NCBI GenBank assembly: GCA_014549065.1
Contig: JACDOX010000024.1
Location: 4,251,298-4,315,297, forward strand
Length of the DNA: 64,000 nt
Origin: Cardinalis cardinalis
Taxonomy: Eukaryota > Chordata > Aves > Passeriformes > Cardinalidae
Direction of reading: 5' to 3'
Of this stretch, positions 50,063 to 62,422 are shown in pieces. The stretch's first letter is position 1, and the number at the start of each line of letters is the position of its first letter. The position numbers were made by a program, and so were the translations under genes. The notes under the pieces are model-generated. The model was not told where the DNA came from, did not search any database, and saw nothing but the letters and a program-made list of their open reading frames with translations.

Positions 50063-50778
50063 GTAAGACCAGGGCTGAGGGAAGCACTGCGAGCTGACTC
50101 CTTGCGTGGGGGAATATATAATTCAAGTTGAATGTATTTAACAATAAGATGAACCCTGAATAATACAATTTGACAGGGTCCATATGTCTCTGATATTTGT
50201 GCAGTTCATCCTTGTCTTAATTAAAAAATATGTTTATGTGAGCATGTTTGGAAGTTGCTGTTTAACCATACTTTAAATGGCCAGAACTGTATCTTACACA
50301 CTTTGAATTGTCAGAAATGAATGCTCCATTAAACCATATGTCTCCCATGTGTGCATTTTGTTAGTTGGAGTGGCTCATACTTTCTGGGATGCCTTGAAAC
50401 TGTATCCTGACCCTGCAAAGACAATTGTGGAAGATTTCATGTCAGCAGTTATTTTGCAGGGGCTGAAGAATTAGCAGCGACCTCCTTCGCACTTCCCCCT
50501 TTGCATGATTTGGCATATGGAAGCAACTGCTGCTAACAAGAGTGTTGTTACTGTACGACTGAGCTTTCCTTAGAAAAGAGCTCTCTGTCAACAAAACCCT
50601 CTGCATTTTATTGCTGTGCCTTTTCTGCTTTTCTTCAGGCTTTTTTTCTGTTTTGATTTTTAGGTTTTTGGGTTTGAGTTTTATTCTTTTCTTTTTTGTA
50701 ATTTTTTGACCAGGNGTTGGAAAGGAAACTTTTATCTCATTGTTTACTTTTGCTTTTCCCCTCACTGTTTTTGTTTAG
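50063..50778 (+). other. NAV3: NAV3 intron between the two CH exons (716 bp)
   Basis: A phase-1 intron with GTAAGA donor and TTTAG acceptor. It is unusually short beside the flanking introns of at least 49.9 and 13.2 kb. The 3' half is T-rich from about 50636 to 50776. I see no further structure or gene in it. Confidence 0.9.
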
Positions 50779-50831
50779 CAAATGAAAAGGTTGAAGATAT
50801 CAATGGCTGTCCACGGAGCCAGTCTCAAATG
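50779..50831 (+). CDS. NAV3: NAV3 internal exon, second part of the calponin-homology domain
   Basis: This 53-bp exon lies 716 bp after the preceding CH exon. It begins CA, completing the split alanine codon (G|CA), then gives 17 codons reading NEKVEDINGCPRSQSQM, and ends in phase 0 before GTAAGA. The acceptor is TTTTTGTTTAG (AG at 50777-50778) and the donor GT is at 50832-50833. The joined peptide ...EIIQII-A-NEKVEDINGC... is continuous with the CH domain of neuron navigators. KVEDINGCPRSQSQM again fits NAV3; NAV2, from memory, has KIEDINGCPKNRSQM. The exon covers the middle of the roughly 105-residue CH domain. The next expected segment (an IEN-start helix, then the AEEIRNGN region) was not found in the remaining 13 kb, so it lies beyond the window or, less likely, in the 80-N gap. 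The short length and perfect borders make this a real exon rather than a chance frame. Confidence 0.96.
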
Positions 50832-52714
50832 GTAAGAATAAAATATACTTTTAGTTTGTGTTGGCACCACCCCACTTTTCCTAAAATGCTTTTTAATAAG
50901 GNTTTATATAAAATATGAGTATTCTGTCCCATTTTTACCATAAAGTCCTAATACTCATACAGATTCCTGATACTTATTTTCNACACATGCTTAATGTTTT
51001 TAACTTTGTTTCTGTGCTAACTTTGGAAGTTGAGATAACCTGGCAGCAAAACTTCATCACTTCTAATTAATCCAGAATTGCCTTATCAGACCTGTTCTTC
51101 TGTGGATCCAAATAATTTCATTTAGCTTCATTTTAAGGACAGTGAATTCATGTGTAAATTATTAAGTGGAGTCTTTGTGTCTGGAAAACTGGTTTGATAA
51201 ACAACACTTGCCAAATTATTTTTAAAATATAAATAGCCTTTTGGATTGTCCACTGTGAAGTCCAGTTTGATGACTCCAAGGCTTTCAGAAATAGCAGTTT
51301 AGTCATATAGCTCTCTGAGCTATAGCTGGCAGCTGTCTAAAGACTTTTTAATACTCTCAGACAAGAAGCACGTAGTGACTGTGATTCATATGGCATCCTA
51401 TTAATCTTTTACTGTGTTTATGGCTAGTCAACTACATTTAATAAGATGAAACCTCCTTAGAATACTGTGAAAGTGACAGACACAAAATCTGAGCCTCAGT
51501 AAAATCACCATTCATTTATGGAATCATTTGCAATCCAAGTCATGTTCTCCCATGNTGAGGTCTTTGCCTTTCTGTTCACATTCAGATAATATATAAATAA
51601 GGTGCATAATTGTGTAGCTGGCAAGGATTTTGGAGTATAGTGATTTGGTCAAACTTGCATAATACTAAACTGCTGAAACTGGGTTTAAAAATGGAAATGG
51701 AACAGGAAAAAAGTGCATTTTTTCAGTGCATTTTTAAAGGTGGAAGGTATTTGCAGCTTTTTTCTGCAAAGTGTCAAAAGGGAAGGGAAAATTTTTGAGT
51801 ACTAATGGAGTGAATAAAGGGGTCTTTTGGTTCTTATTGTTCAAAAAATGTGCAGGTTTAGAATAAGTTTTTTCTCTGTCTTTCTGACTTTTTGAAACAG
51901 TCCATAGAAAGAACACACACAATTTCCTTAATAATAGTTATTATTTTAATTACTCATATTACAGCAGCACCTAGTGGCTGTGGCTGAGAACTTTGGGAAC
52001 TCCAGCATGGAACTCTAATATTACACACACAGATCAAGAGATAATCGCTCTCTACTTCAATCATGTTAAAACTTNCCATTCCAGACAGGCAAGATAAACG
52101 AGGAGACACAAAAGCACAGGNAAGGGGTGTGATTTTCCAAGGTTGTGTAAATGGTTGGTGGCCATCTAGGGCTGCTTAGGGACCCACCACTGTTCTCTGT
52201 CGAGCTTCATTTCCATGACAGAAAGATGAGCTGCAGAGAGAACTATCCTCTCTAGCAGTGTTTGTATCTCCAAAACAACAGTGGTGGATGTTCCCTGTTG
52301 CATTTTTATGTGGAAAAGGGATTCTTGGTTTCATCTCTAGCTCCATGCAGCTATGGAGGGCACGTGGTCAGTGCATGCCCATGCTGCAGTGGTACTTGTG
52401 GCTCTCCTCGTATCCATCTTTCTCCTCCCATAAGCCCATGCCACAGCTCAGCCAGGCCAAAGAATATGTCCCAGGTGCTTTGGGTGTCAAACCAGGTGCT
52501 TTGAAAGCTGCTGTACATAGTCATGCATCAGTGTTTGCACAGTGACTAAAGTGTCACATTTAGCCACTTTAACTTCATAGTAACATATTTATTTGTCCGT
52601 CCCTTGGCAAAATCTCTTTACTGAATTGTTTTATCTCTACAGACTGATCAGATTATTCTCCTGACTTTTCACATACCAGTTCTATACTGCTGATTTCTTA
52701 ACTAAGTTAGGAAA

Positions 52715-52743
52715 TTTAAACTGTACTGAAGGTACAGTTTAAA
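52715..52743. repeat. Perfect 12-bp inverted repeat (hairpin), 5-nt loop
   Basis: TTTAAACTGTAC (52715-52726) and GTACAGTTTAAA (52732-52743) are exact reverse complements around TGAAG. Confidence 0.9.
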
Positions 52744-53461
52744 GTCATTTAAACTTGTCAGTTTTTCTCTCAGAGACCCCAGGTTTTGAGCCTGCTCTCC
52801 ATTTGTTTCCTTTGGGCTCTGTTTAACCTAGCCAAAGGCACAGTTTTACCATATTTTCATGTAATTTTCCTTGGCAGTGCTCAGTTTTGGTAGCCTGCTC
52901 AGTTAATTTTAGGGCAATTCTCTTCTCATAGCAATGGACTCTTGGGGTGTTTGTGATATGCAGGGGAAAAAAACCAAACAGCAGTCAAAGCTAGTTTGCA
53001 TGTTGTATGTTTGTCANACACCAGTATATAGCAATATGTCCTGTCAGTACATGCTAGAACATCAGCCATCAAACCAGCAACAATCAAAATACTCCAATAA
53101 AATTTGTTAGCCATTCATTCACTGCTTTAATTTAAAAATTTTTAGTTAATAAACCTCAAGAATCCCACTACTCTCTTCTTGAATATATGTTTTCATAATC
53201 CTTGCTCTCGTAACTTGCAATTAAGGGGAAATGTTTTCTCTGTTCATCTGCCATTTGATACCCCTTCCAGGAGGCCTTTGATACCCATTTTCAGGAGGTC
53301 TAAGATATTATTAGCTTTAAAAAAGCTAGGGAGCACTGACATGGATTGTCTGCTGTTGGAAATTCTTGATNCTCTCTGTGGATGATATTGATACCAGTTC
53401 ATAATTAATCACTACCAATATTCCCAAAGTTTGTTCCACTCATAATTTGGTTTTCCTCTTG

Positions 53462-53520
53462 CCAGTGGCATCATCTTTCAAGTGAATGATGCCAATGGCA
53501 TAATCTTTCAGTTGAGGCAT
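53462..53520. repeat. Diverged 30-bp tandem duplication
   Basis: CCAGTGGCATCATCTTTCAA and CCAATGGCATAATCTTTCAG begin adjacent units (53462 and 53492) with a GTGAATGATG / TTGAGGCATC continuation. Several substitutions suggest an older event than the exact copies at 3 kb. Confidence 0.75.
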
Positions 53521-56169
53521 CTCAATTCAGCTGTTACTGAATTTAAATTGTAAACATATTTTATTGTTTATTTTAAATGTATATAAAATACTTAGTTTTT
53601 CTTTAGTTAGTTCTATTGCTATGTCTTGTGTGCTGTGCTCATTTTGGCATTGATGTATAAATACTTGCAGACAAGTTGAATTGGCTACATAGGTCCAAGT
53701 TCATAACAACTAAAAACCTGTGAAGCCCAGCAGCGCTCAGCTNCTGCATAGTTAGCTTTACCAGGATTCGTTATTTGATGGTGCACACAGAACCTGAGTA
53801 TCTGAGATGTACTGGGGGATAAATTATTTCATATTCTAATCTCAGAAGCTTTAAATAAATTAAATTAGTAAGAAAATTGGGGAGGTTTGCTTGTTTGCTG
53901 GGTCAGTCTGCTGTGGAGATTTTAGTATTCCTTATGAATTGTTTTCNTAAATATAATAAGACTTTAAACTTCTGTGTATTACAGCATATATCAGTCTGGA
54001 GTATCATGTAGAGTCTTGTCTATTTTTCCTTACAGCTATGCTTCCAAGGAGCAATATAGAACTTCTATTTTTTCATCATCTTTTTGAATCCCTTCAATGG
54101 AAAATAATGTCACATGAATTTTTATCTTTTCCTTGTATGGATTATTCCATAAGTCTATCAATTAAGAATATTTCAATATCATCTTTATTTAGAAAATAAT
54201 GGGTTTATCTTTATAACCCATTTGTTTCTTTAATTTCTGTTTTAAGTTCTCCCATCATTAGAAAAAGNGAGATAGCCTTTTTGGTAGAAAATGAGTTATA
54301 AAGCTGTTATCTAATTGTTCAGAGAGAAAGCATTCAGGGTTTGGGGTTTCTTTCCTCCTGAACAAATGATAAACATAATNGAAAATCTCCAGTGTTTCAG
54401 CTTTTAACATATCACATCAAACATACAGTAATCACACAAAACATAATAATTCAGTCCATGCTGGGGTAGTTGGAGAAAATGCAGGAGAATCAAAAGGTGC
54501 TGGACTGAAAATATATTAATGGTGAGGTTTTCAGTTTTGTCCCAAGTGACTTTNGAAAAACTCATGTTCCTGTTCTTTCCTCACGTAGTTTACCGTGCTG
54601 TCAGCAGCATAAACTGTAAAATAAATTCAAAGTTGACAAAAATTTTTAGTTTATTGCACTTGAAGTTCATTCTTCCTTCCGAGATCAATGCTGCCTTGAT
54701 AGGTGTTTTTTAGAATTAGTTCTTCCTACTTCCCACAAGAACTGTCTCTGCTGATATCCATCTCGGTACAAAAGTGTCCTTAATTTTTGTTGGTAGCAGG
54801 GGTTTTCTCATAGTTATGATAGTGCTGGAGAGACCTTTCTTATTAAAGAGTTTCCTAGTGTTGTTGTATACACTTCATGGAGACTCTTTTTTATTTTGTC
54901 AGTCTGATCTTTGGCACACTTTTCTACCAGTTTTTACAACCCAAGGTATGCATCAAAGGTAATTTTATGATTTAGAATACAGATATGCTGCAGTCTTACA
55001 GAGAAAATTGAGTTCACTAATAATACAGGTCTTGTTCCTCCTGTAAAGCAGGGAGGAGAGAAAAGGTGTTGGAGCTGTTGAACATTGCCATATTGATAAG
55101 AATCTTTACTAAAAAGCTTTAGTTATCAGAGCTAGCAACAATTTTGGGTGAGCAGCAGTGTATCTGGTAAAAGTGGGAATTGGTGTGACTATGTTTAGAA
55201 CTAATAAGATAATTTCTATAACATAGTTCTTGATATCATTAATAATGCCTTTAAAAATATGCTAATAAGTTTAAAATGTTTTGTAAAAAAGACAGAAGAA
55301 TGCCAGAAATGTTGCTTTATTGTATGAGACTGAAGAAAAGTTGTGTACATTAACAAGAGGAAGGTAACAAGAGTGGGTGAATCAGTCATTGCTTAACCAG
55401 GGAGCTTTTTCTGTGACAGGGAAAGTTGAAGCGTGTGAAGCCTAAAGACAGACACAGAGTACTGTGTATATACTGGTAGANATTGCTTTGTAATTTATTG
55501 TGCGAGATGTGCTCTGTAGTGTTCCTGTAGTCCCGCAGAAGCCCATGGTGGCTCCATCTCAGAATCAGCCTGTGGACAGGATAAATGGGTGGAAACTGAA
55601 ACTGCTAAATGTGCCATGTGTCCTTCAGATTTCCTCTGACATGGATGTGCTGGGCAGACACTGTGGAGTAGCACCCNTCCGTGCCCAGCAATGTTGATAT
55701 CCGGGGATGAGAACATCTGTGTCTAACAATTGTTTGTGAAAAACAGGATAATTGTCTATAAAGTAAGAATTGAGGGTTCTACTAAGGTTCATGAATTCCA
55801 TGTGAAAATGTGTNTGGTATGGTTGTGTGTAGCTCTTTGAGGAACAGGAAGCCTGAAAATATCATCCCTGTGTTCACTGTCAAGTGGAGCAACATGTGAG
55901 TTCTTCCTGCCTACACAGTTTTAAACTGTATTAAGAATTTCCTGGCTTTGCTGGTGCAGTTGGTGAGATTGGCTGTACGGGTTCAAGATATACTTTNTGT
56001 GCTTTGGAGCAGCTTCAGGTGAGCTTTCCACACACGCGTAACAGATTGAAATATATACAGAAATTTGTCTGGATGAAGAAATATGGTCCCTTGGGAAACT
56101 GGGAATTCAGTCTGAGTTCTGAAAACTAACCCCAGCTCCTTTAATGTGTGGGCCCATTTCTTCCTGCAG

Positions 56170-56211
56170 TGACACCTGTATGACCCCTTTTGACATCTGT
56201 ATGACCCCCTT
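56170..56211. repeat. 21-bp tandem duplication
   Basis: TGACACCTGTATGACCCCTTT followed by TGACATCTGTATGACCCCCTT, then a T run. Two or three mismatches. Confidence 0.85.
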
Positions 56212-59200
56212 TTTTTTAAATTCAGACAATATTGTCTACCCTTTTTTGTGCAGCCTCAAACCAGATTGTTGTCCAGCTGGGAATTTCATGAGGATGCTTA
56301 GCCCTTGGTGTAGATGAGCCTGTCCCCAAAAGTTAGCAAGCTCCNATCAATTGCATTTCTTCCTTAGACTTTTTAAGTGGAGGCAGAAGCATCATGATCC
56401 CCATTCCCTGGGAAAATTAGGTCATGGTAGTGCACAGCTCATATGTTCTTTGGTGTCCTGCCTCACAAGGATTTACTTACCTGTTAATTACNTGTTTCTG
56501 AATCCAACTCTTGTAGTTTGGCAGAGTTAAGTCTTATGCAATAAAAATTTTATGGGGGCAACTGTGGGTTAAATACACATTAGAGCCACGCTGGTGACAA
56601 ACACTTCTTTTCACAATCCGTTCTCTCCTGACTTGCAACGCTGCAGCTCTGTGTGGAAGAGCAGACAAGGCTGATGCAGCTCCATTGTGAAAGGATATAA
56701 GCAGATGTTTTCCTGTGAGGGAGATGACACTCCTCAACCTGATACATATTCAGATTTCCCATTTTCAAGTATATATTTTTGCTTAACTAGCTGTGCTTTG
56801 TTTCTTNACTAGGTAGGTGATTTCCATTAAACTTTTAACCTTTCTGGGATTCCCAGAACGCAAAGGCCCAATACTGTCATCGCCAGGAGCATGTCCTAAC
56901 TAGCCTTCTGAAGATGCTTTCTTAGACAAGCCCTCTCATTTCCTAGGTAGGTTCAGAGTGTGATCTTCCTTTTAGGAACTAATCCCATTCCCACATCCTT
57001 CCCCAGTGATTGTCCTCAACTGTTTGAGGGAGGACTTTCTTGAGCATGTTTGACACATCCAGACCCTTGCACAGCACTGCTCAGTCTATAATGGACAAGA
57101 TGTCTTCAGAGCATTTGTAACTTGTTTGGTGTTCAGTGAATGCTGAAGCCAGCTATCACTGGAGTCTCCCATATTCCAAGCTCTTGAATCATGAATGATG
57201 AGTGCAGGACAAAATTTTAGATGCTGAACTTCANGATTGGAGTTTTCCTTCTTTGTTTTAGACATCAACAAAGCCATTTTATAAACTTGTGTATGCCTTG
57301 CAGGGGGCTCATACCTTTTTTATGTAATCCTCTGTGCCAGAGAAATTTAAAAATTCTCTGGCAAAAAGCAATGCATGTAGATACAAGTACAGTGAAAATA
57401 TGCAAATAGATAGTGCAAACTGAAGGATAATTAAGGGAAGTAACTTCTTTACTAATCTTCATTAGTATAGACCTTGAATTTTTTTTTGTTNTTTGCAGAT
57501 GAAATTAACTTGACATAATGGCTAGAGTAAAAATGAAAATTANTGTATCAAGACTAGATATATATATAACCTCAAAAGAAAAAAAGATAAAGAGAATAAT
57601 GAGGATCTATATAATAATACATTTTGGGAATAATTGTGACTATTTGAATGGAGAGATTAAAGAAAAGAAAGAGAATAATTTCTCTAAGGGCAAGGTTAAA
57701 GGTGTTAATGATGGTTGAATCTCAAGGGTGTAGATGTTTGAATTCTTAGTTCAAGTTTTGTTGATAAGAGATTATTAATGTTATTAACACAGCCAGTTTG
57801 AGTAAGATGAGAGGCAAGCTGGTTTAGCATAGAACTGGAAGAGGAGTAATTCCAAGTGCTTTTGTAAACAAACCTTGAAATTTCCAGGAACTGAAGAAAT
57901 TTAAGAGAAAATATAGATGGGATGACAGCTGGACAGACAGAGTAACAGATGCCTTTTTGTGGTAGACCAAGCATATTTTTTACTCTGAGAGAACAAGGAA
58001 GCTGAGGAAAGGATGGAAGAACTGCTGGAAGTGTGAGATTAGTAGAGAATAAAGAATGGAACCCTTCATTCATCTTGCCTGAAGAATATTACTGTCTTAG
58101 GCAGGGAAGGAAAAGGCAAAAAAAAATCTCTTTTTTTTATATTGTTTGATTCTAGTTTGACTTCTTGTGAGTCCTCTTTATTTTACACTGAAACAAGCAG
58201 TTCTCTTTACATTTAGAACATTACATTTGAGATCATTAAAAGGACCACAAGATTTATAACAATCCCTCTTCACAGAATAGCTCTGAGTTACTCACTGGTG
58301 TCAGGCACTGAGATTCAAATTCCCCTGAGTCATTCACATTTGACTGTCTGAAGCCATAAAAGAAAATGCTGCAGGAACACATCCCGAGTGTTATTTTACT
58401 AGGCTAGAAGTACATTATTCATGAAGGATAAATCATGTGCTGTTATTAGCCTTTTGTTTATACTTANAAATCCCTTGTCTTATTACTGTGTAGAATCATA
58501 AGAGAATAACTCATCTAGATGTTAATGAAATAATAATGTAATGAAAAGTACATATATTGTGATGAATACTCATACAGTCACCAGGAAATCTACTGAGTCA
58601 TTAGGTTATAGTTGAGTTTGCTTGGTTAGGACTGGAATTAGGGTTTTGCACAGTTTGCTTCTTTANACCAAGACTACAGAAACACTAAAACATCTTTTTG
58701 TTCCTTAAAGTCACCTGTTTTCCCTCAAACACTGCATTCCACTCCCCTCTNCCCCCTGCAGTTCCTTGAAACCCACCTCCCCTCAATCTCAATCTGGAAC
58801 ATGCCACTTGAGCCCCTGAGATATGATCACCTCACCCTTCTATCTCTTCTCCCCATCCCTCAGCTGTGTTTGTCAGGAATGTAAATCAATCAGAAACTTG
58901 ANTTAAACTATATTGGGAGGACATGCAGAGATTAAATGCTGCAGTATGTTTGAAAACTAATGAGTGATGTACACTTTGAAGTATTCATTGTTTGAAGAGA
59001 TGCAGTTTACAGTCTCCATTTCACCCATCTGTAATTAGCTTTCCATGCTCTTCAATTTTTAGTTGGGTTTTTTTGGTGGTTATTTTTTTTCTGTTTTTTT
59101 CTCCCTCAAAAATGTCATGTGAACATTCCCTGGAGTTTTGGAATAGAACAAATATATATTAGCAATGCATATACTTAGACAAAGAGGTGATGAATAAATG

Positions 59201-62200
59201 GCCTTTAAACCTCCATTAGTAGCAATACACTGANAAGTCTAAACATAAACATGCAGTTAAATACATCCACACAAATTGACTATGACATACATTCTAGAAA
59301 GCACCTGTGNTTATAAGATATTAACAGATATATCCCAGATAGCAGCAGCAGATTACAGTAACTATGTCTGCTTCATGATGGTGTATTTTTATNATCTTCT
59401 ATAGGGAGAGTATGTTATAAACACCAGGAATGTCTAGAATGTTTACTGGATTTAAAAATAGAGAAGAAAGTGCGTTATATTTAGCTGAACAGCAAAAATG
59501 CATNTTTAAGATGAACAAGAAAATAAACAATGTATCTGAAGTGGTTTTATTTTACAGTATAACCAAACAAGGCTTTCTCGTAATGTTGAGATTTTGTCAG
59601 CTTTCTAGATTTTTTCAAATGTCTGATTATTTTTGAACTGTGGCAAAATGCCAGTTCTCTTATAGTTATAGTTAAGGACTTCTATTTAAATATTTTCTAA
59701 CCATTCCCACTTCTGCTTAGACTTTCATAGTTTTGAGTGCTGTATGTTATTTAGGGAAGGTTATTGTTCTGTGTCTGTGGAGCTTTGAGAGGTAGATTTT
59801 CCACAAAAGAACAGTTCTTAACATTGGGGTGAAGTACCCAGGCCTTTCACTCATCCTTCTTCCTAAAATAATCTGCCACTGACTCTCCTGACAGTGGAGA
59901 ATTCTGAAGCTTCAGTAANGTGCAAGTCTCTTGGGAAACAATGTGACCATGTGTTTTAGTGTGTGGCTAACACACATGGCTGTGCATCTCTGTAAAGTAC
60001 NTTCTGCAGTTCTGATTGAACTCTCAATGATTTTATTCACTTTCAAAGGTACTTAAGCCCTTCTGCCTCTCACTTGTGAATCAAAGTTTGTGGGAGCTTT
60101 TAAATTCTTGGAATTTCTGTATTTTCTGGACATCTGTGAGAGCGTGAGATGGCCACTCTTCCACAGATTTGCCAGAACTAACATCTCTGTTCCTTAGGGT
60201 GAGTCNGGATTAAGTTTAGATTAGAACTACTAGACAGATTTTGAGAATTAAGCATTAATGTCTGCAAACAGTAAATGAGGGCACGTTTGCTCCTACTTGG
60301 TCCTACAGCAAGTAGAAGCATCATCAGCCTATACTTGGTTGGGAAATGCAACTACTGGGAAGATGTTTTAATGGAGACGCAGGAACTGTGCAACTGTCCA
60401 TAAAATGCTGACTGTGGTGTAATGCTTAAAGCAGCAGAGGGTGCCAGAAAGCAACAAGTTGTGGCTTCCATAGTAATTAAAGGAATTAGCAATGTTAGGG
60501 TGGAACAGGGTTTGTATTGTGAGTTTTGCTGCAGANGGGAAGAAAGAAGACACCTTTCTTGTAATTTATACTACTTACATATGTTTAAAATTAAAATAAA
60601 TACTATCCAACAAATGATCAAGCTTTTGGAANTATTGTGTGGTTTATTATGCCAAGGTGACAGTACTGGTCACTCTGTCATCTTTTAGCCACTCTACAAA
60701 CCTGGTATTTAAAACATTGGTTTTACAGCAAAGAGACTGCAAGACATGAGGCTAATAAAGTAACACAGNATGTCCTAGCAATCCAGTTGTTAATTACAGA
60801 CTAATGTGGCAACAAAACTTATCCTGTCTTTCTAAATTTAAAATTACGACGTACATTAGAAAGTCTTGACGCCCTCTCCCTGCTCTCCTGTTAGAAAGTA
60901 AAATATCAAAAATTTGTTGCCTTAAAAAGTTGAGTTTTTTCAGCAGTGTTGCATTACTTCCAGAATATAATACAAAGACAGTGTTAGAAAAGGAAGAGAA
61001 AGAATGAAAGTAGGTGCCTATTGAAACTGCTGTGGTCTGTCCAGATGTATTTTNTCACTCTGCCCTTGATCTTTGCTGGAACAGAAGCTGCCTGCATCTG
61101 CTGCAGCTTAGTGTGAACTGGTTTCATGGAAAGAATGCCAAATCTGCTTGATCTTANTGTCTTTTATATACTCACCATTTTGGAGTTCCTTGACTTCTAT
61201 GCACACTAACCCACCTAACCTTGTGCTTTTATTTGCCCTTAATTTTATTTCAAGGACAAACTCCTCTTTGAACCCTGCTGTAAATCCCTTCCACTTACAA
61301 CCTCTCCCTAANGTGCTGTTGCTGGCACATGTGACTNGCACACAGCAGTGGTCTANCAGGTCAATATTCNCTCTCTGAGAATGACAATGTGAGGGGTGAC
61401 TTAAAAAGAGCAATTGACATTTTTTTTTCCTTCATTCTCCTCCTCTCATCCCAATGTCTAAAATGACAGTGTTAGGGAGTTAGAAGTTACTTCCTTGCCT
61501 GATCTTTCGGTATATATATATGCACTACTGTTGTAATCATCATATTTTCTGTGAAATGTCAAAATGAAACATCCTATATTTGTAAAAAAATGCCTCATAT
61601 CCTTCACAATCATGTCCACAGCCATGGTACCAGATGGAGAGTAGTCATGGATTTTTCACCATTGAAATAACTGCTCTGGCAGTCTTCTCCTGCTGTCAAG
61701 AGCCCATGGATCTGACCACTCTGAAGTGGCACCAGATAGCATGAGGCACCTGAAATTCNGAATTAGTAAAAATTTAGACAGTCTTTGAACTGGACTTAAA
61801 TACTGATGATAATTCAAAACATAAACTTTATTACAGCTGGTGACCCTATTATATGCAATGCTATTAATGTACAATGGGTAAATTGGCTTAAATTAATTCT
61901 AGAACAAGCAAGTTATCACAAAGACTGCTTATTTCAACAGCATTAACTAATCCTTTTTCATGTAAAGACTTTTGATCAAGTGAATTAAAATATTAAGACA
62001 GTCTCCTTATTTTTTAATGTAACTTGTCTGTTTAAATCCACTATGACCTGAAACTTAATACATAAATAGTTAGAATACAGTACAACCATTTTTGTTTCAG
62101 CAGAAATAAATAGTATAAATATAAATATAGTAATCTATTTTGCAGCTAGCTGATGTGCAGGAATTATTTAAAACGCTCCTAGTTTGAGGAGCCTGCTGAC

Positions 62201-62342
62201 CATCTGATCAACAGATGACCACATGACATAAATCAGAGGTATACTTATTTAGAGTTGAACTTTTTTTAAATTGGCCCAGTGTCTGGATATGTATTAGTCT
62301 GGGCAGGGTTCATTTTCAGTGTCTGTCCAAGGTTTTTTTTTT

Positions 62343-62422
62343 NNNNNNNNNNNNNNNNNNNNNNNNNNNNNNNNNNNNNNNNNNNNNNNNNNNNNNNNNN
62401 NNNNNNNNNNNNNNNNNNNNNN
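62343..62422. other. Assembly gap, 80 Ns
   Basis: The gap directly follows a run of ten or more Ts and the sequence resumes with AAGGTTATAG. AAGGTT occurs on both sides (62329-62334 and 62423-62428), so the true gap could be small or the ends could overlap. Confidence 0.95.

Noticed and set aside
49837..50097. 86-codon frame starting upstream of the CH exon and ending after it
   Set aside because: Its first part translates the pyrimidine tract and its last part the intron after GTAAGA. Only 49945-50062 is exon.
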